Below, piece after piece: positions 34,171 to 41,701 of a stretch of DNA of 64,000 nt. The notes under the pieces are model-generated. The model was not told where the DNA came from. It searched no databases and worked only from the letters and a program-made list of their open reading frames with translations. A program made the position numbers and the translations under genes. Location of the stretch: contig NZ_BAAAYO010000005.1 of NCBI RefSeq assembly GCF_039536325.1, positions 62,001-126,000 on the forward strand, given 5' to 3'. The DNA comes from Paenibacillus_AB hodogayensis (GTDB taxonomy: Bacteria > Bacillota > Bacilli > Paenibacillales > NBRC-103111). Position 1 is the stretch's first letter. Each line of letters starts with the position of its first letter.

Positions 34171-35274
34171 ATGAACCGCGGACAAATCTCCGTCTGGCAG
34201 ATGGCGCTGCTTCTGTTTCAAATGGTGCTCGGCTCCTCCATATTGCTGATGCCCTCGATTACGACGCGCTTGTCGGGCAGAGACATGTGGATGACGCCGA
34301 TTGTGGTGATCGGCGTCGGGTATCTTGCCGTCTGGCTGGCCTGGCGGCTTCACCGGCTGTCTCCGGACGGTACGTTTCATACGCTGCTGGAGAACGTATT
34401 CGGCAAAATGGTCGGCAAGACGCTGGGCTTGCTTTTTATCGTGTTCCAGCTGCATATTTTGTCGTTCGTCGTGAGGGACTACGGGGAATTTATCGTCCTG
34501 AATTTCTTCTTCAAGACGCCGGTCGTGGTAGTAATCGGCATGATGCTGGCGCTGTGCGTCTGGGCCCTCCGCGCGGGCATCGAGGTGCTGGCCCGCATCG
34601 GGCAGCTGTTTGTACCGCTGATCACGTTTATTACGATTCTGATTTTTGCCCTGCTCATTCCCGAGCTGGATCCGGGTAAAGTAATGCCTTTGCTGGAACG
34701 GGGCTTCGAGCCCGTCTTCAAAGGGTCGTTAGTGGTGGGCGGCTGGTTTTGCCAATTGTTCCTGATGGTCTACTTGCTCCCGAATGTGAAGGACTCCCGT
34801 ACGGCTTTGAAGTGGGGGATGTGGGCCGCGACAGGCATCGGTGCGGTTATGCTGGTAACGAACCTGGCGCTGCTGATGCTGCTTGGAGAGAGTACGTCGC
34901 ATTATGTTTATCCCGTCTACACGGCGGCCCGCTACATAGCCATTGCGGACTTTTTCGAGCATGTCGAGTCGATGATTATGATGGTATGGGTTTTGGGCGA
35001 ATTTATTAAAATCGGCATTCATTTGTATGCCGTATCGATCGGACTGGCGCAATGTTTGCAGCTGAAGAAAACGGATGCGCTCATCGTGCCGCTCGGTCTT
35101 TTGCTGCTGCTCTTCTCCTTTCGTCTTGTGCCCGGCTTCCAGACGCTGGCCGTGTTCGTCTCGACGACGGGAACGATCTATATTTTGACAGGCTACCTGC
35201 TGTTCCCGCTGTTCGTATACGCCGGAACGCGCGTACGCAAGGCGATGGGCGGGCGCGTCCGGCTTGGCGACTAG
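34171..35274 (+). CDS. Spore germinant receptor B subunit (GerB family, APC-like permease)
   Basis: The 367-residue integral membrane protein has about ten helices and the GerB/YfkT start (I-S-V-W-Q-M-A, L-G-S-S-I-L-L-M-P). The B subunit belongs to the amino acid-polyamine-organocation superfamily and carries the germinant binding pocket. AAGGAGTCCTGAAG precedes the ATG. It is the last receptor gene; the germinant is unknown. Confidence 0.92.
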   Translation: MNRGQISVWQMALLLFQMVLGSSILLMPSITTRLSGRDMWMTPIVVIGVGYLAVWLAWRLHRLSPDGTFHTLLENVFGKMVGKTLGLLFIVFQLHILSFVVRDYGEFIVLNFFFKTPVVVVIGMMLALCVWALRAGIEVLARIGQLFVPLITFITILIFALLIPELDPGKVMPLLERGFEPVFKGSLVVGGWFCQLFLMVYLLPNVKDSRTALKWGMWAATGIGAVMLVTNLALLMLLGESTSHYVYPVYTAARYIAIADFFEHVESMIMMVWVLGEFIKIGIHLYAVSIGLAQCLQLKKTDALIVPLGLLLLLFSFRLVPGFQTLAVFVSTTGTIYILTGYLLFPLFVYAGTRVRKAMGGRVRLGD

Positions 35275-35331
35275 CGAGGAACACGAAAATCGGCGGCGGT
35301 GCCGGGCCGATAAAAGGAGAGACTACTGACA

Positions 35332-36312
35332 ATGAAATCCGCATGGCTTCTTGGGGCGCTGCTGCTGGCACCGATGGTGCAGCAGCAGGCGCCGACGTCC
35401 GGGCCTCTGTCGCTGGAGCACGCCGGCCAGATGATCGCTTCCGTGGAGAGGGCGGACTATTCTCTTCCGGGCCAGACGGTCGTCGATACGGCCAAGCTGG
35501 ATGCGCTGATCGCCAAGCTGGAGCAGCGAACCTACGAGCCGCCGCTTAATGCGGTGATCGGCGACAACGGCAAGATCGTAGCCGGCCGGACCGGCTATAC
35601 GCTGAACCGCGAAGCGCTTGCGGAACAGTTTTACGCTTATTTCTACGGCAATGGTCCGGCGCGGTTCGAGCTGCAGCGGCGCACGGTGTATCCGAAAGTC
35701 GACAGCGAGCTGCTTGCCCATATCCGGCAAAAGCCGATCGGCAGCTACGTGACGTACTACAATTCCGGCAACAAAAGCCGCTCGCATAACATCGCGCTTT
35801 CGGCCAAAGCGATCAACAACCATGTCGTCTTTCCCGGCGAGACGTTCTCGTTCAACCGGATCGTTGGGGAACGAACGGCCGCCCGCGGCTATAAGCGCGC
35901 GCCGATCATCGTGCGGGGGGAACTGTCCGAGGGCATAGGCGGCGGCATCTGCCAAGTATCGTCCACGTTGTTCAATGCGATCGATCGCGCCGGCCTGCGC
36001 ATCGTCCAGCGCTATTCCCACAGCCGCCACGTTCCTTACGTGCTGCCGGGACGGGACGCGACGGTCAGCTGGGGCGGGCCGGACTTTACGTTCCAGAACG
36101 CTTACAACCAGCCGGTTCTGATCCGCGCTTTCGCCGGAGGAGGCAGCATGTCCATCGCCCTGTACTCGTCCGACTCGATCGAATACAAGCCGCGCGAGGT
36201 TCCCGGGATTACGAAGACGCTGCCTGAGGAAGTGCCGCTCGAAACGGACGCCGATCGGGACTCGCGCGGAACTGGCGCGCCGGAGGACATCCCCGGAACA
36301 TCCCCTTCTTGA
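35332..36312 (+). CDS. VanW family protein
   Basis: A 326-residue secreted or membrane-attached protein. It has a short hydrophobic N-terminus, a region like the peptidoglycan-binding/YoaR domain (about 55-125), and the VanW domain (about 145-270) with F-N-R-I-V-G, G-Y-K-R-A-P-I-I, G-G-G-I-C-Q-V-S-S-T-L-F-N-A and H-S-R-H-V-P-Y. VanW proteins occur with vancomycin resistance and in spore formers, but their reaction is unknown. It starts 57 bp after gerB and may be read with the ger operon. The acidic C-terminus has no motif. Confidence 0.85.
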   Translation: MKSAWLLGALLLAPMVQQQAPTSGPLSLEHAGQMIASVERADYSLPGQTVVDTAKLDALIAKLEQRTYEPPLNAVIGDNGKIVAGRTGYTLNREALAEQFYAYFYGNGPARFELQRRTVYPKVDSELLAHIRQKPIGSYVTYYNSGNKSRSHNIALSAKAINNHVVFPGETFSFNRIVGERTAARGYKRAPIIVRGELSEGIGGGICQVSSTLFNAIDRAGLRIVQRYSHSRHVPYVLPGRDATVSWGGPDFTFQNAYNQPVLIRAFAGGGSMSIALYSSDSIEYKPREVPGITKTLPEEVPLETDADRDSRGTGAPEDIPGTSPS

Positions 36313-36316
36313 TCGC

Positions 36317-36339
36317 AAAGGGGGTTCGCCAACCCCTTT
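36317..36339 (+). terminator. Terminator-like hairpin after the VanW gene
   Basis: AAAGGGG/CCCCTTT stem five bases after the stop; the T tract is poor. Confidence 0.5.
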
Positions 36340-36400
36340 CGATCGCATAGGGATTAAGGAAAACCCCGGCCTGCACCTTGTCTTATTCCGGCAAAGAAAA

Positions 36401-36438
36401 AGCCTTCAACGCCACTTTTTACAGTGGGGTTGAAGGCT
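36401..36438. terminator. Bidirectional terminator; ends the CDF gene on the minus strand
   Basis: AGCCTTCAAC-g-CCACT pairs with AGTGG-g-GTTGAAGGCT. On the minus strand it is followed by TTTTTCTTT. The stop codon of the cation exporter (36419-36421) lies in the loop, so its last codons form part of the hairpin. Confidence 0.85.
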
Positions 36439-37333
36439 CTTTGTCTTCCTTATACCACGGATTGAGATGGATCAGCACTTCGTCAACCTCGGGATGGCGT
36501 TTCATGACGGCGCCTTTGATGGAACGGGAAATATCGTGTCCCTGCTGGATGGTTAGTTCGCCGGGAATGCTGACCCGCAAGTCGACGAGAATATAATGTC
36601 CGTGCTCGCGCGCCCGAATCCGGTCGATCCGCTTCACTTGCGGAATGCTTCGGACGAGCGTCGTATATTGCTCCAGCTTGTCGTGGCTGACGGTTTTCTC
36701 CATCAGGATATCGATCGCTTCCTGGGCCATATGCCAGGCAAGCTTCATGACCAGCACGGAAACGATAATCCCGGCTGCCGGATCGCCGTAAGTTAGCAGG
36801 TGAATGCCGTAATGGTCCCCGACCAGCGCCAGGCCGATCCCGGCCACGGCGGCGATAGACGCGTAGACGTCGGCCAGATGGTCGTAAGCGGTGGCGATCA
36901 GCCCCTTGCTGTTCTCTTTTTTGCCGACCCGAATCGTATACACGTACAGCCATTGCTTCCAGACGACCGATACGAAGGCCGCGCCCAGCGCGAGGTAACT
37001 CGCTTCCTCGGGCTCGTGGAAGAAGGCGAGTACGGCATGGTAACCGATATAAAGGGCGGCCAGCACGAGGATGATCGCCACGATACCCGAGCCGAGTACT
37101 TCGGCTTTGCCGTGGCCGTACGGGTGATCCTCATCGGCCGGACGCTTGGAGATGCGCATCGAGCTCAGCGCGGCGGTCGTAGCGATTACGTCTCCGGCAT
37201 TATGGACGCCATCGGCGATCAGCACCTGGGAGCCGGACAGCAGCCCGACAATCAGCTTCAAGGCGGTCAGCGCGACGTTGCTGATCAGGCTGATCCAAAC
37301 CGCCAGCATGGATGCTTTGTTCCCCTCGGTCAT
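36419..37333 (-). CDS. Cation diffusion facilitator (CDF) family metal exporter
   Basis: A 304-residue CDF transporter with six membrane helices and a C-terminal cytoplasmic metal-sensing domain. Metal-site motifs are H-N-A-G-D in helix 2, D-H-P-Y-G-H-G-K-A-E in the loop, and D-H-L-A-D in helix 5. These fit a zinc, iron, manganese or cobalt exporter driven by protons. GGGAGG precedes the start on the minus strand. The message begins with a leader that holds a strong terminator (37373-37402), so expression is likely to be attenuated. Confidence 0.88.
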   Translation of the reverse strand: MTEGNKASMLAVWISLISNVALTALKLIVGLLSGSQVLIADGVHNAGDVIATTAALSSMRISKRPADEDHPYGHGKAEVLGSGIVAIILVLAALYIGYHAVLAFFHEPEEASYLALGAAFVSVVWKQWLYVYTIRVGKKENSKGLIATAYDHLADVYASIAAVAGIGLALVGDHYGIHLLTYGDPAAGIIVSVLVMKLAWHMAQEAIDILMEKTVSHDKLEQYTTLVRSIPQVKRIDRIRAREHGHYILVDLRVSIPGELTIQQGHDISRSIKGAVMKRHPEVDEVLIHLNPWYKEDKEPSTPL

Positions 37334-37372
37334 AAATCATTACCTCCCACAGCTTTTTTTCCTGACGGAAAC

Positions 37373-37402
37373 AAAAAACCTTGACCGGTATCGGTCAAGG
37401 TT
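37373..37402 (-). promoter_or_regulatory. Intrinsic terminator in the leader of the CDF gene (attenuator)
   Basis: On the minus strand AACCTTGACCG and CGGTCAAGGTT (37377-37402) form a perfect 11-bp stem with a four-base loop, followed by TTTTTTG. It lies between the promoter and the start codon of the exporter, so transcription must read through it. The upstream leader (37403-37465) contains GGTAA/TTACC and a second copy of CGATACCG that could form a competing structure. Confidence 0.7.
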
Positions 37403-37475
37403 TCGGTATCGTTATGAATCGGTAATAGGCGCAAAATCGTTACCATAAGCCACCACTCCATCGCAAAGTCTTGTT

Positions 37476-37484
37476 ATTATATCA
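37476..37484 (-). promoter_or_regulatory. Extended -10 promoter of the CDF gene
   Basis: On the minus strand TGA precedes a perfect TATAAT (37476-37481), an extended -10. No clear -35 is seen. The predicted RNA starts near 37470 and has about 135 bases of leader. Confidence 0.55.
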
Positions 37485-37499
37485 CAACCGCCGGCCGCT

Positions 37500-37758
37500 T
37501 ACAATGCGGATCGGCGGAGGGGCTGCGGAGAGGCGCAGGGCAATCGCAAGAGACAAAAGGGAATCCGATTTCAAGTGCGATTGGAGGAGCAAAGGCTCAC
37601 CGCAGCCTCGCTTTCCCGCCGATTTTTTATGGGATTGCCCCGCCCCGCTGCAGCCCGCAGCGATTGTTTGGTATAGCGCGGCGATTTGGGGAGATATTAC
37701 CGATAGGCGCGTTTTGGCAAACCCGGCTTCGAACAACAGGAGCGGAAGAGGAGGACAT
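37500..37758 (+). promoter_or_regulatory. Long leader of the polysaccharide deacetylase gene with alternative stems
   Basis: TACAAT at 37500-37505 could be the -10 (weak -35). In the leader, GGGCAATC (37538-37545) pairs perfectly with GATTGCCC (37633-37640), while the overlapping CAATCGCA (37541-37548) pairs perfectly with TGCGATTG (37576-37583). The two 8-bp stems exclude each other. GAGC/GCTC and AGGCT/AGCCT small stems and a T6 run (37623-37628) lie between. No known riboswitch consensus was recognised. Confidence 0.4.
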
Positions 37759-38508
37759 ATGGGTACCCTTGGAAAATCGCTAATCATGACCATTTGCTTG
37801 ACGACAGCCGTATTCGGCTCGGCGTATTCGGCGCCGTCGAAGAAAGGGCGAGATTACTACGAGGCGCGCGGCGACATCGTATGGGAGGTGCCGACGGACA
37901 AGAAGGTGATTGCACTGACGTTCGACGACGGCCCAGATCCGACGGATACGCCGGAGATTTTGGCGCTGCTGAGGCAATATGAGGCGAAGGCGACCTTTTT
38001 CGTCGTCGGGCAGCGGGTGGAGAAATATCCGGAGCTCGTACGGCAGGAAGTACTGGACGGGCATGAAATCGCTAATCATACATACAGCCACAAGTACATG
38101 AACAACCGCAAGCGTTCGGCCGACCATATCGACAACGAGATTTCGAAAACCGAGCAAAGCATCGTCAACGCTACCGGACAGAAGCCGCATCTGTTCCGCC
38201 CTCCGGGAGGCTACTACAACGAGCAGGTGGTCAACGCCTCGAAAAAGGCCGGCTACACTGTCGTGCTGTGGTCTTGGCATCAGGACACGGAAGACTGGAA
38301 TACGCCGGGCGTGGGCAAAATCGTCAATAAGGTGCTGAACAACGCCCGCAACGGGGATATTGTGCTGTTTCACGATTACGTGGAAGGCAAGACGCAGACC
38401 GTCGCCGCGCTGAAGCAAATTTTACCCGAGCTGCGGCAGAGAGGATTCCAGTTCATCACCGTATCCGAGCTGCTGACCCACCGCAAGGCGGCCGCGGTCG
38501 AGAAGTGA
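37759..38508 (+). CDS. Polysaccharide deacetylase (NodB family)
   Basis: A 249-residue exported deacetylase. After a signal peptide (M-G-T-L-G-K-S..., cut after about A25) comes the NodB domain with T-F-D-D-G-P-D (catalytic base and metal Asp), H-E-I-A-N-H-T-Y-S-H (metal His), R-P-P-G-G, and L-F-H-D near the end. It probably removes N-acetyl groups from peptidoglycan or another wall polymer. GAGGAGGAC precedes ATG 37759; an open frame extends upstream to 37471 but lacks a start site and covers the structured leader. Confidence 0.9.
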   Translation: MGTLGKSLIMTICLTTAVFGSAYSAPSKKGRDYYEARGDIVWEVPTDKKVIALTFDDGPDPTDTPEILALLRQYEAKATFFVVGQRVEKYPELVRQEVLDGHEIANHTYSHKYMNNRKRSADHIDNEISKTEQSIVNATGQKPHLFRPPGGYYNEQVVNASKKAGYTVVLWSWHQDTEDWNTPGVGKIVNKVLNNARNGDIVLFHDYVEGKTQTVAALKQILPELRQRGFQFITVSELLTHRKAAAVEK

Positions 38509-38618
38509 GGCCGAAACGGGCAGCCTTTTATTCGCATCTGCCGGGAATAAAGCGGGAGGTCGCGAATACAATGGTTCTTGTGCTCGGAAAATATGCGGTA
38601 AAGCGGGGAAACGGCAAA

Positions 38619-38780
38619 ATGAACGTGCAAGTCAAGCGCAAGTCGATTTCGGAAAAGGAACAAAAGGTTATCCAGTTCGTCAAACAAAACTACAAAGGGC
38701 TTTACGCCATGAGCGAATGGCTCGAAAGCAGGAAGAGAGGGCTTGCGGCGCAGCCGGAATCGGCAGCGGCGGGCCGATAA
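38619..38780 (+). CDS. Small hypothetical protein
   Basis: A 53-residue basic protein (N-V-Q-V-K-R-K-S-I-S-E-K-E-Q) with one likely amphipathic helix and no membrane segment. GGGGAA lies about 10 bases before ATG 38619. Alternative starts are ATG 38571 behind GGGAGGT and GTG 38505 overlapping the deacetylase stop. I do not recognise it; the frame is open through all three. Confidence 0.4.
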   Translation: MNVQVKRKSISEKEQKVIQFVKQNYKGLYAMSEWLESRKRGLAAQPESAAAGR

Positions 38781-38826
38781 ATCCGAAACCCGTATGGCGC
38801 GTGCGCAAGCTCTGCGCATATTCTTC

Positions 38827-38869
38827 AAAAGACCCGAACCCGATGATTTCAATCCGGTTCGGGTCTTTT
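38827..38869. terminator. Strong bidirectional intrinsic terminator
   Basis: AAAAGACCCGAACC pairs perfectly with GGTTCGGGTCTTTT (14 bp); T and A tracts flank both sides. Confidence 0.9.
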
Positions 38870-38910
38870 GCTTAAAAACGTAACCGATCGGGAGCCGGGA
38901 CGAAAAACAA

Positions 38911-38940
38911 TTGACAGCATCGATTGGAAAATGGTATCAT
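38911..38940 (+). promoter_or_regulatory. Sigma-A promoter of the nitroreductase gene
   Basis: TTGACA (38911-38916), an 18-bp spacer and TATCAT (38935-38940). Its RNA would start near 38947, giving a 130-base leader. Confidence 0.8.
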
Positions 38941-39008
38941 TCGTACAAAACCGAGTAAGTATATAGGAATTATAAAAGAATAAAAATCGACTTTGACCAG
39001 TCCACTGG

Positions 39009-39041
39009 AAAACACAACAGCTCCTGTTGTGTTTTTCTTTT
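39009..39041 (+). promoter_or_regulatory. Intrinsic terminator in the nitroreductase leader (attenuator or short RNA end)
   Basis: AAAACACAACAG pairs perfectly with CTGTTGTGTTTT (12 bp, three-base loop) and TCTTTT follows. It lies between the promoter and the start codon. CCAGT/ACTGG (38998-39007) forms a small stem just before it. Either the leader is attenuated or a short RNA of about 95 bases is made. Confidence 0.75.
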
Positions 39042-39076
39042 ACCCATTATATGTGAAGGAGACTGACTATACAGCC

Positions 39077-39814
39077 ATGAATGCAGTTATCGAACAGTTG
39101 AAAAGCCACCGATCCATCCGCAAATATAAGCCCGATCCGGTGAGCGAGGAGCAGTTGCTTGCGATCGTCGAGGCGGGCCAGGCCGCCTCCACGTCCAGCT
39201 ACGTCCAGGCGTACAGCGTGGTCGCCGTGACCGATCCGGACAAGAAACGCCGGCTGGCGCATTTGGCCGCCGATCAGGCGTATATCGAGGAGTGCCCCGT
39301 ATTCCTCGTATGGTGCGCCGACCTGAACCGTCTTCGTTACGCCGCCTCTCTCGAGGAGGAGACGCGCGTGCCGGACTCGACGGAAATCTTCATCATCGCG
39401 ACGGTGGATACGGCACTGGCGGCGCAAAATGCCGTAGTCGCCGCAGAGTCGCTCGAACTCGGCATTGTGTTCATCGGGGGCATCCGCGATAATCCCGGCG
39501 ACGTGGCCCAACTGCTGGAGCTGCCGAAATATGTATACCCCGTATTCGGCATGTGCCTCGGCTATCCCGATCAGGCGCCGACGATCCGGCCGCGGCTGCC
39601 GGTCGAGACGGTGCTTCATCGGGAGCGCTATTCGGAAGACGCGTTCGCCGCAGGCATCGAGCGGTACAACGGGGAGCTGCGCCAGTTCGGACTGACCCGC
39701 GAGGGCGGCAAGCGCGACACGACATGGTCGAAGGAGATGGCGAATCGTCTCCGGGCGCGCCGGCGCGGCCATATGCGGACTTTTTTGCAGGAGAAGGGCT
39801 TTGAGCTTGAATAG
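39077..39814 (+). CDS. NADPH-dependent oxidoreductase / nitroreductase, NfsA family
   Basis: A 245-residue FMN enzyme of the NfsA/FRP group, which reduces nitro compounds or quinones with NADPH. It opens with H-R-S-I-R-K-Y and has G-Q-A-A-S-T-S-S-Y-V-Q, I-G-G-I-R-D and the P-V-F-G-M-C-L-G-Y-P core used to hold FMN. ATG 39077 is the first start fitting the family; AAGGAGA lies a rather long 14 bases upstream, another hint of special control in this leader. Confidence 0.88.
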   Translation: MNAVIEQLKSHRSIRKYKPDPVSEEQLLAIVEAGQAASTSSYVQAYSVVAVTDPDKKRRLAHLAADQAYIEECPVFLVWCADLNRLRYAASLEEETRVPDSTEIFIIATVDTALAAQNAVVAAESLELGIVFIGGIRDNPGDVAQLLELPKYVYPVFGMCLGYPDQAPTIRPRLPVETVLHRERYSEDAFAAGIERYNGELRQFGLTREGGKRDTTWSKEMANRLRARRRGHMRTFLQEKGFELE

Positions 39815-39830
39815 GGGCGGGGAAGCGGCC

Positions 39831-40961
39831 ATGCTCGACTTGATCATTATCGGCGCGGGACCGTACGGCATCTCCCTGGCCGCGCACGCGGGCGCCAAAG
39901 GGCTCAACTACAAGCTGCTCGGCCGGCCGATGCATTTCTGGAAAAGCCAGATGCCCCAGTCGATGTTCATCCGCACGCATCCCGATTCGATTCAGCTGTC
40001 CGACGAGCGGGGCGAATACACGTTGCAGCGGTTCGAGGAAGAGACCGGCACGGCCGTGACCGTGCCACTGCCCCGCCCCGTTTTCGTGGACTATGCGTTC
40101 TGGTTCGCATCCCGTACGGGGGTGGTCTTCACCCCCGAATTGGCGGTACGGCTCGATTCGGCGGCAGGGGGATACGTCGTGGAAACCGACTGCGGCACCG
40201 TCCTGCGCGCCCGCAGCGCGATCGTCGCCACCGGCTTGCAGCACTACGCCTACATCCCGGACGCGCTGGCCGGCCTGCCGTCCGGACTCGTGTCCCACAC
40301 ATACGGCCGCAGCGATTATGCGCCGTTCGCCGGAAAGCGGGTGGCGGTGCTCGGCAGCGGGCAGAGCGCATGGGAAGCCGCCGCGCTGCTGCACCGGGCG
40401 GGCGCCGACACGGAGCTGATCTACCGGCGCGAAGCGCCGAATTACCGAGAGGCTGTCACGTCGGGCAAGGAGCTTGTGCAGGCGGCGTACACGTTCTACG
40501 AGTTGCCCGAGGAGCAGAAGCGAGAGAAACGGGTGCCGCCGCCGGGCAGCATCGCCCACTTTTTGCGGCCTTATGTGGACGGGCTTGTGCGCGAGACCGG
40601 AGGCGTCTCGATCGAAGCGGCCGAGGCGTCTCCGGACGGCGCGCTGAGTCTTCTGCTGTCGAACGGGGAGCGGCGGACCGCCGACCATCTGGTGGCGGCC
40701 ACCGGCTACCGGATCGATGTAGACCGCGTTCCGTTTTTGTCGCCCGCATTGTCCGCGCGGATCGGGCGGGAGGACGGGGAGCGCGACGCAGGCGGGGAGC
40801 GCTTTCCGAAGCTCGGCGCCTCCTTTGAAAGCAGCTTGCCGGGGCTGTACTTCGCGGGCCCCTTGGCGTCTTTCTCCCACGGAGGGGCCTTCCGCTTTAT
40901 TGCCGGCCTGCACAAGACGTGCCAGGCGATTATCGGGCATATTTGCCTGCACCCCGTTTGA
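39831..40961 (+). CDS. NAD(P)/FAD-dependent oxidoreductase (flavin monooxygenase-like)
   Basis: The 376-residue flavoprotein has an N-terminal FAD motif G-A-G-P-Y-G (residues 8-13) and a second dinucleotide motif G-S-G-Q-S-A-W-E for NAD(P)H, with A-T-G-L/A-T-G-Y linkers. H-F-W and I-R-T-H-P-D-S-I-Q-L-S follow the FAD site as in N-hydroxylating or Baeyer-Villiger-like monooxygenases. The substrate is unknown. It starts 16 bp after the nitroreductase, so the two redox enzymes share one message. GGGGCGGGGAAG precedes ATG 39831. Confidence 0.8.
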   Translation: MLDLIIIGAGPYGISLAAHAGAKGLNYKLLGRPMHFWKSQMPQSMFIRTHPDSIQLSDERGEYTLQRFEEETGTAVTVPLPRPVFVDYAFWFASRTGVVFTPELAVRLDSAAGGYVVETDCGTVLRARSAIVATGLQHYAYIPDALAGLPSGLVSHTYGRSDYAPFAGKRVAVLGSGQSAWEAAALLHRAGADTELIYRREAPNYREAVTSGKELVQAAYTFYELPEEQKREKRVPPPGSIAHFLRPYVDGLVRETGGVSIEAAEASPDGALSLLLSNGERRTADHLVAATGYRIDVDRVPFLSPALSARIGREDGERDAGGERFPKLGASFESSLPGLYFAGPLASFSHGGAFRFIAGLHKTCQAIIGHICLHPV

Positions 40962-40985
40962 GCTTCGGGTGAAATGTGCTACAAT
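40958..40985 (+). promoter_or_regulatory. Probable promoter of the 92-residue protein gene
   Basis: TTGAGC (40958-40963), 16-bp spacer, TACAAT (40980-40985) preceded by TGC as extended -10. Confidence 0.6.
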
Positions 40986-41016
40986 GGCGCTACGGAAGAA
41001 CAGGAGGAGAACGCCG

Positions 41017-41295
41017 TTGAGCCACACGTTAAACGAAGCGGAGCTGGTGCAGTACATCGCCGCCCGCACGAAGGCGGATGCCGCCGCCATCAGGAACGTC
41101 TTGAAGCATGAACAGGCGTTTATGAACAAGCTCCAGAAGCGGTCGAACGCGGACGTCGAGATCGACAGCGACGAACTGGTCGATTACGTGCTCGGGCAGT
41201 CCGACGTCAAGCTGCACGAGCCGGCAATCGAAGCGATTTTGGATGCGGAAATGCAATATTTGATCGACAACGGTCTGGCCGACTACGACGATTGA
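41017..41295 (+). CDS. Conserved-looking hypothetical protein, all-helical
   Basis: A 92-residue acidic protein (L-N-E-A-E-L-V-Q-Y-I-A-A-R-T-K at the start, L-V-D-Y-V-L-G-Q-S-D in the middle, D-N-G-L-A-D-Y-D-D at the end) without membrane segments. It has its own promoter. The start is TTG 41017 with AGGAGGAG 7 bases upstream, a strong translation signal. No function can be assigned. Confidence 0.7.
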   Translation: MSHTLNEAELVQYIAARTKADAAAIRNVLKHEQAFMNKLQKRSNADVEIDSDELVDYVLGQSDVKLHEPAIEAILDAEMQYLIDNGLADYDD

Positions 41296-41429
41296 GGCGC
41301 CGGATCGTCGGTCGCCTCGATCATATCCGCCAGCGCGATCCGGACGTCTCCGCTGCGGATTCGCCGGCGGACCGGGTCAAGCCGGCCGATGCCGCCGCGC
41401 AGCGTCCGATCGTCCTCGTCGCCGAACAT
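41283..41429 (-). CDS. Possible small protein (48 residues), antisense end overlap
   Basis: On the minus strand there is a short frame starting M-F-G-D-E-D-D-R-T-L-R-G-G-I-G with GC-rich third codon positions. Its stop overlaps the 3' end of the preceding gene by 13 bases. It has no clear ribosome binding site, and the opposite strand also has GC-rich third positions, so coding is uncertain. Nothing else convincing is seen between 41296 and 41701. Confidence 0.25.
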   Translation of the reverse strand: MFGDEDDRTLRGGIGRLDPVRRRIRSGDVRIALADMIEATDDPAPQSS

Positions 41430-41701
41430 GATGAGGACGACGGACTTCGCTTTCGGTTAATAGAATCCGATCGTCTCGGCGATCGCTTCCTGCTGCTGTC
41501 CGTCCGATTCGGGACGGGCTTGTTTGCGTATGTGCGCCTTGTCGCGACATGCATGTCGATGCTCGAACCGCATCGTGCAGCAGGACTCCCGCAAGCCGTT
41601 TCCTTGCAGCTTTTCATTTGAAACGCCGGCCCGCACTGAACTTTTTCCGCAGCGGAAAAGTCTAATTGGTTAAAGTTACAGAAGGAAGGGCGAAAAGATC
41701 G

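Noticed and set aside
37403..37470. NiCo (czcD) or yybP-ykoY metal riboswitch before the CDF exporter
   Set aside because: The conserved junction sequences of both classes were not found; only the terminator is supported.
37541..37640. c-di-GMP-I (GEMM) riboswitch before the deacetylase
   Set aside because: AAAGGG, a short stem and GCAAAG have a vague likeness, but the tetraloop receptor and the conserved ligand pocket bases are not present.
39471..41129. A 552-codon minus-strand frame opposite the nitroreductase and flavoprotein genes
   Set aside because: Spans two real genes in antisense, no start signals, low-complexity Arg/Pro/Ala end.
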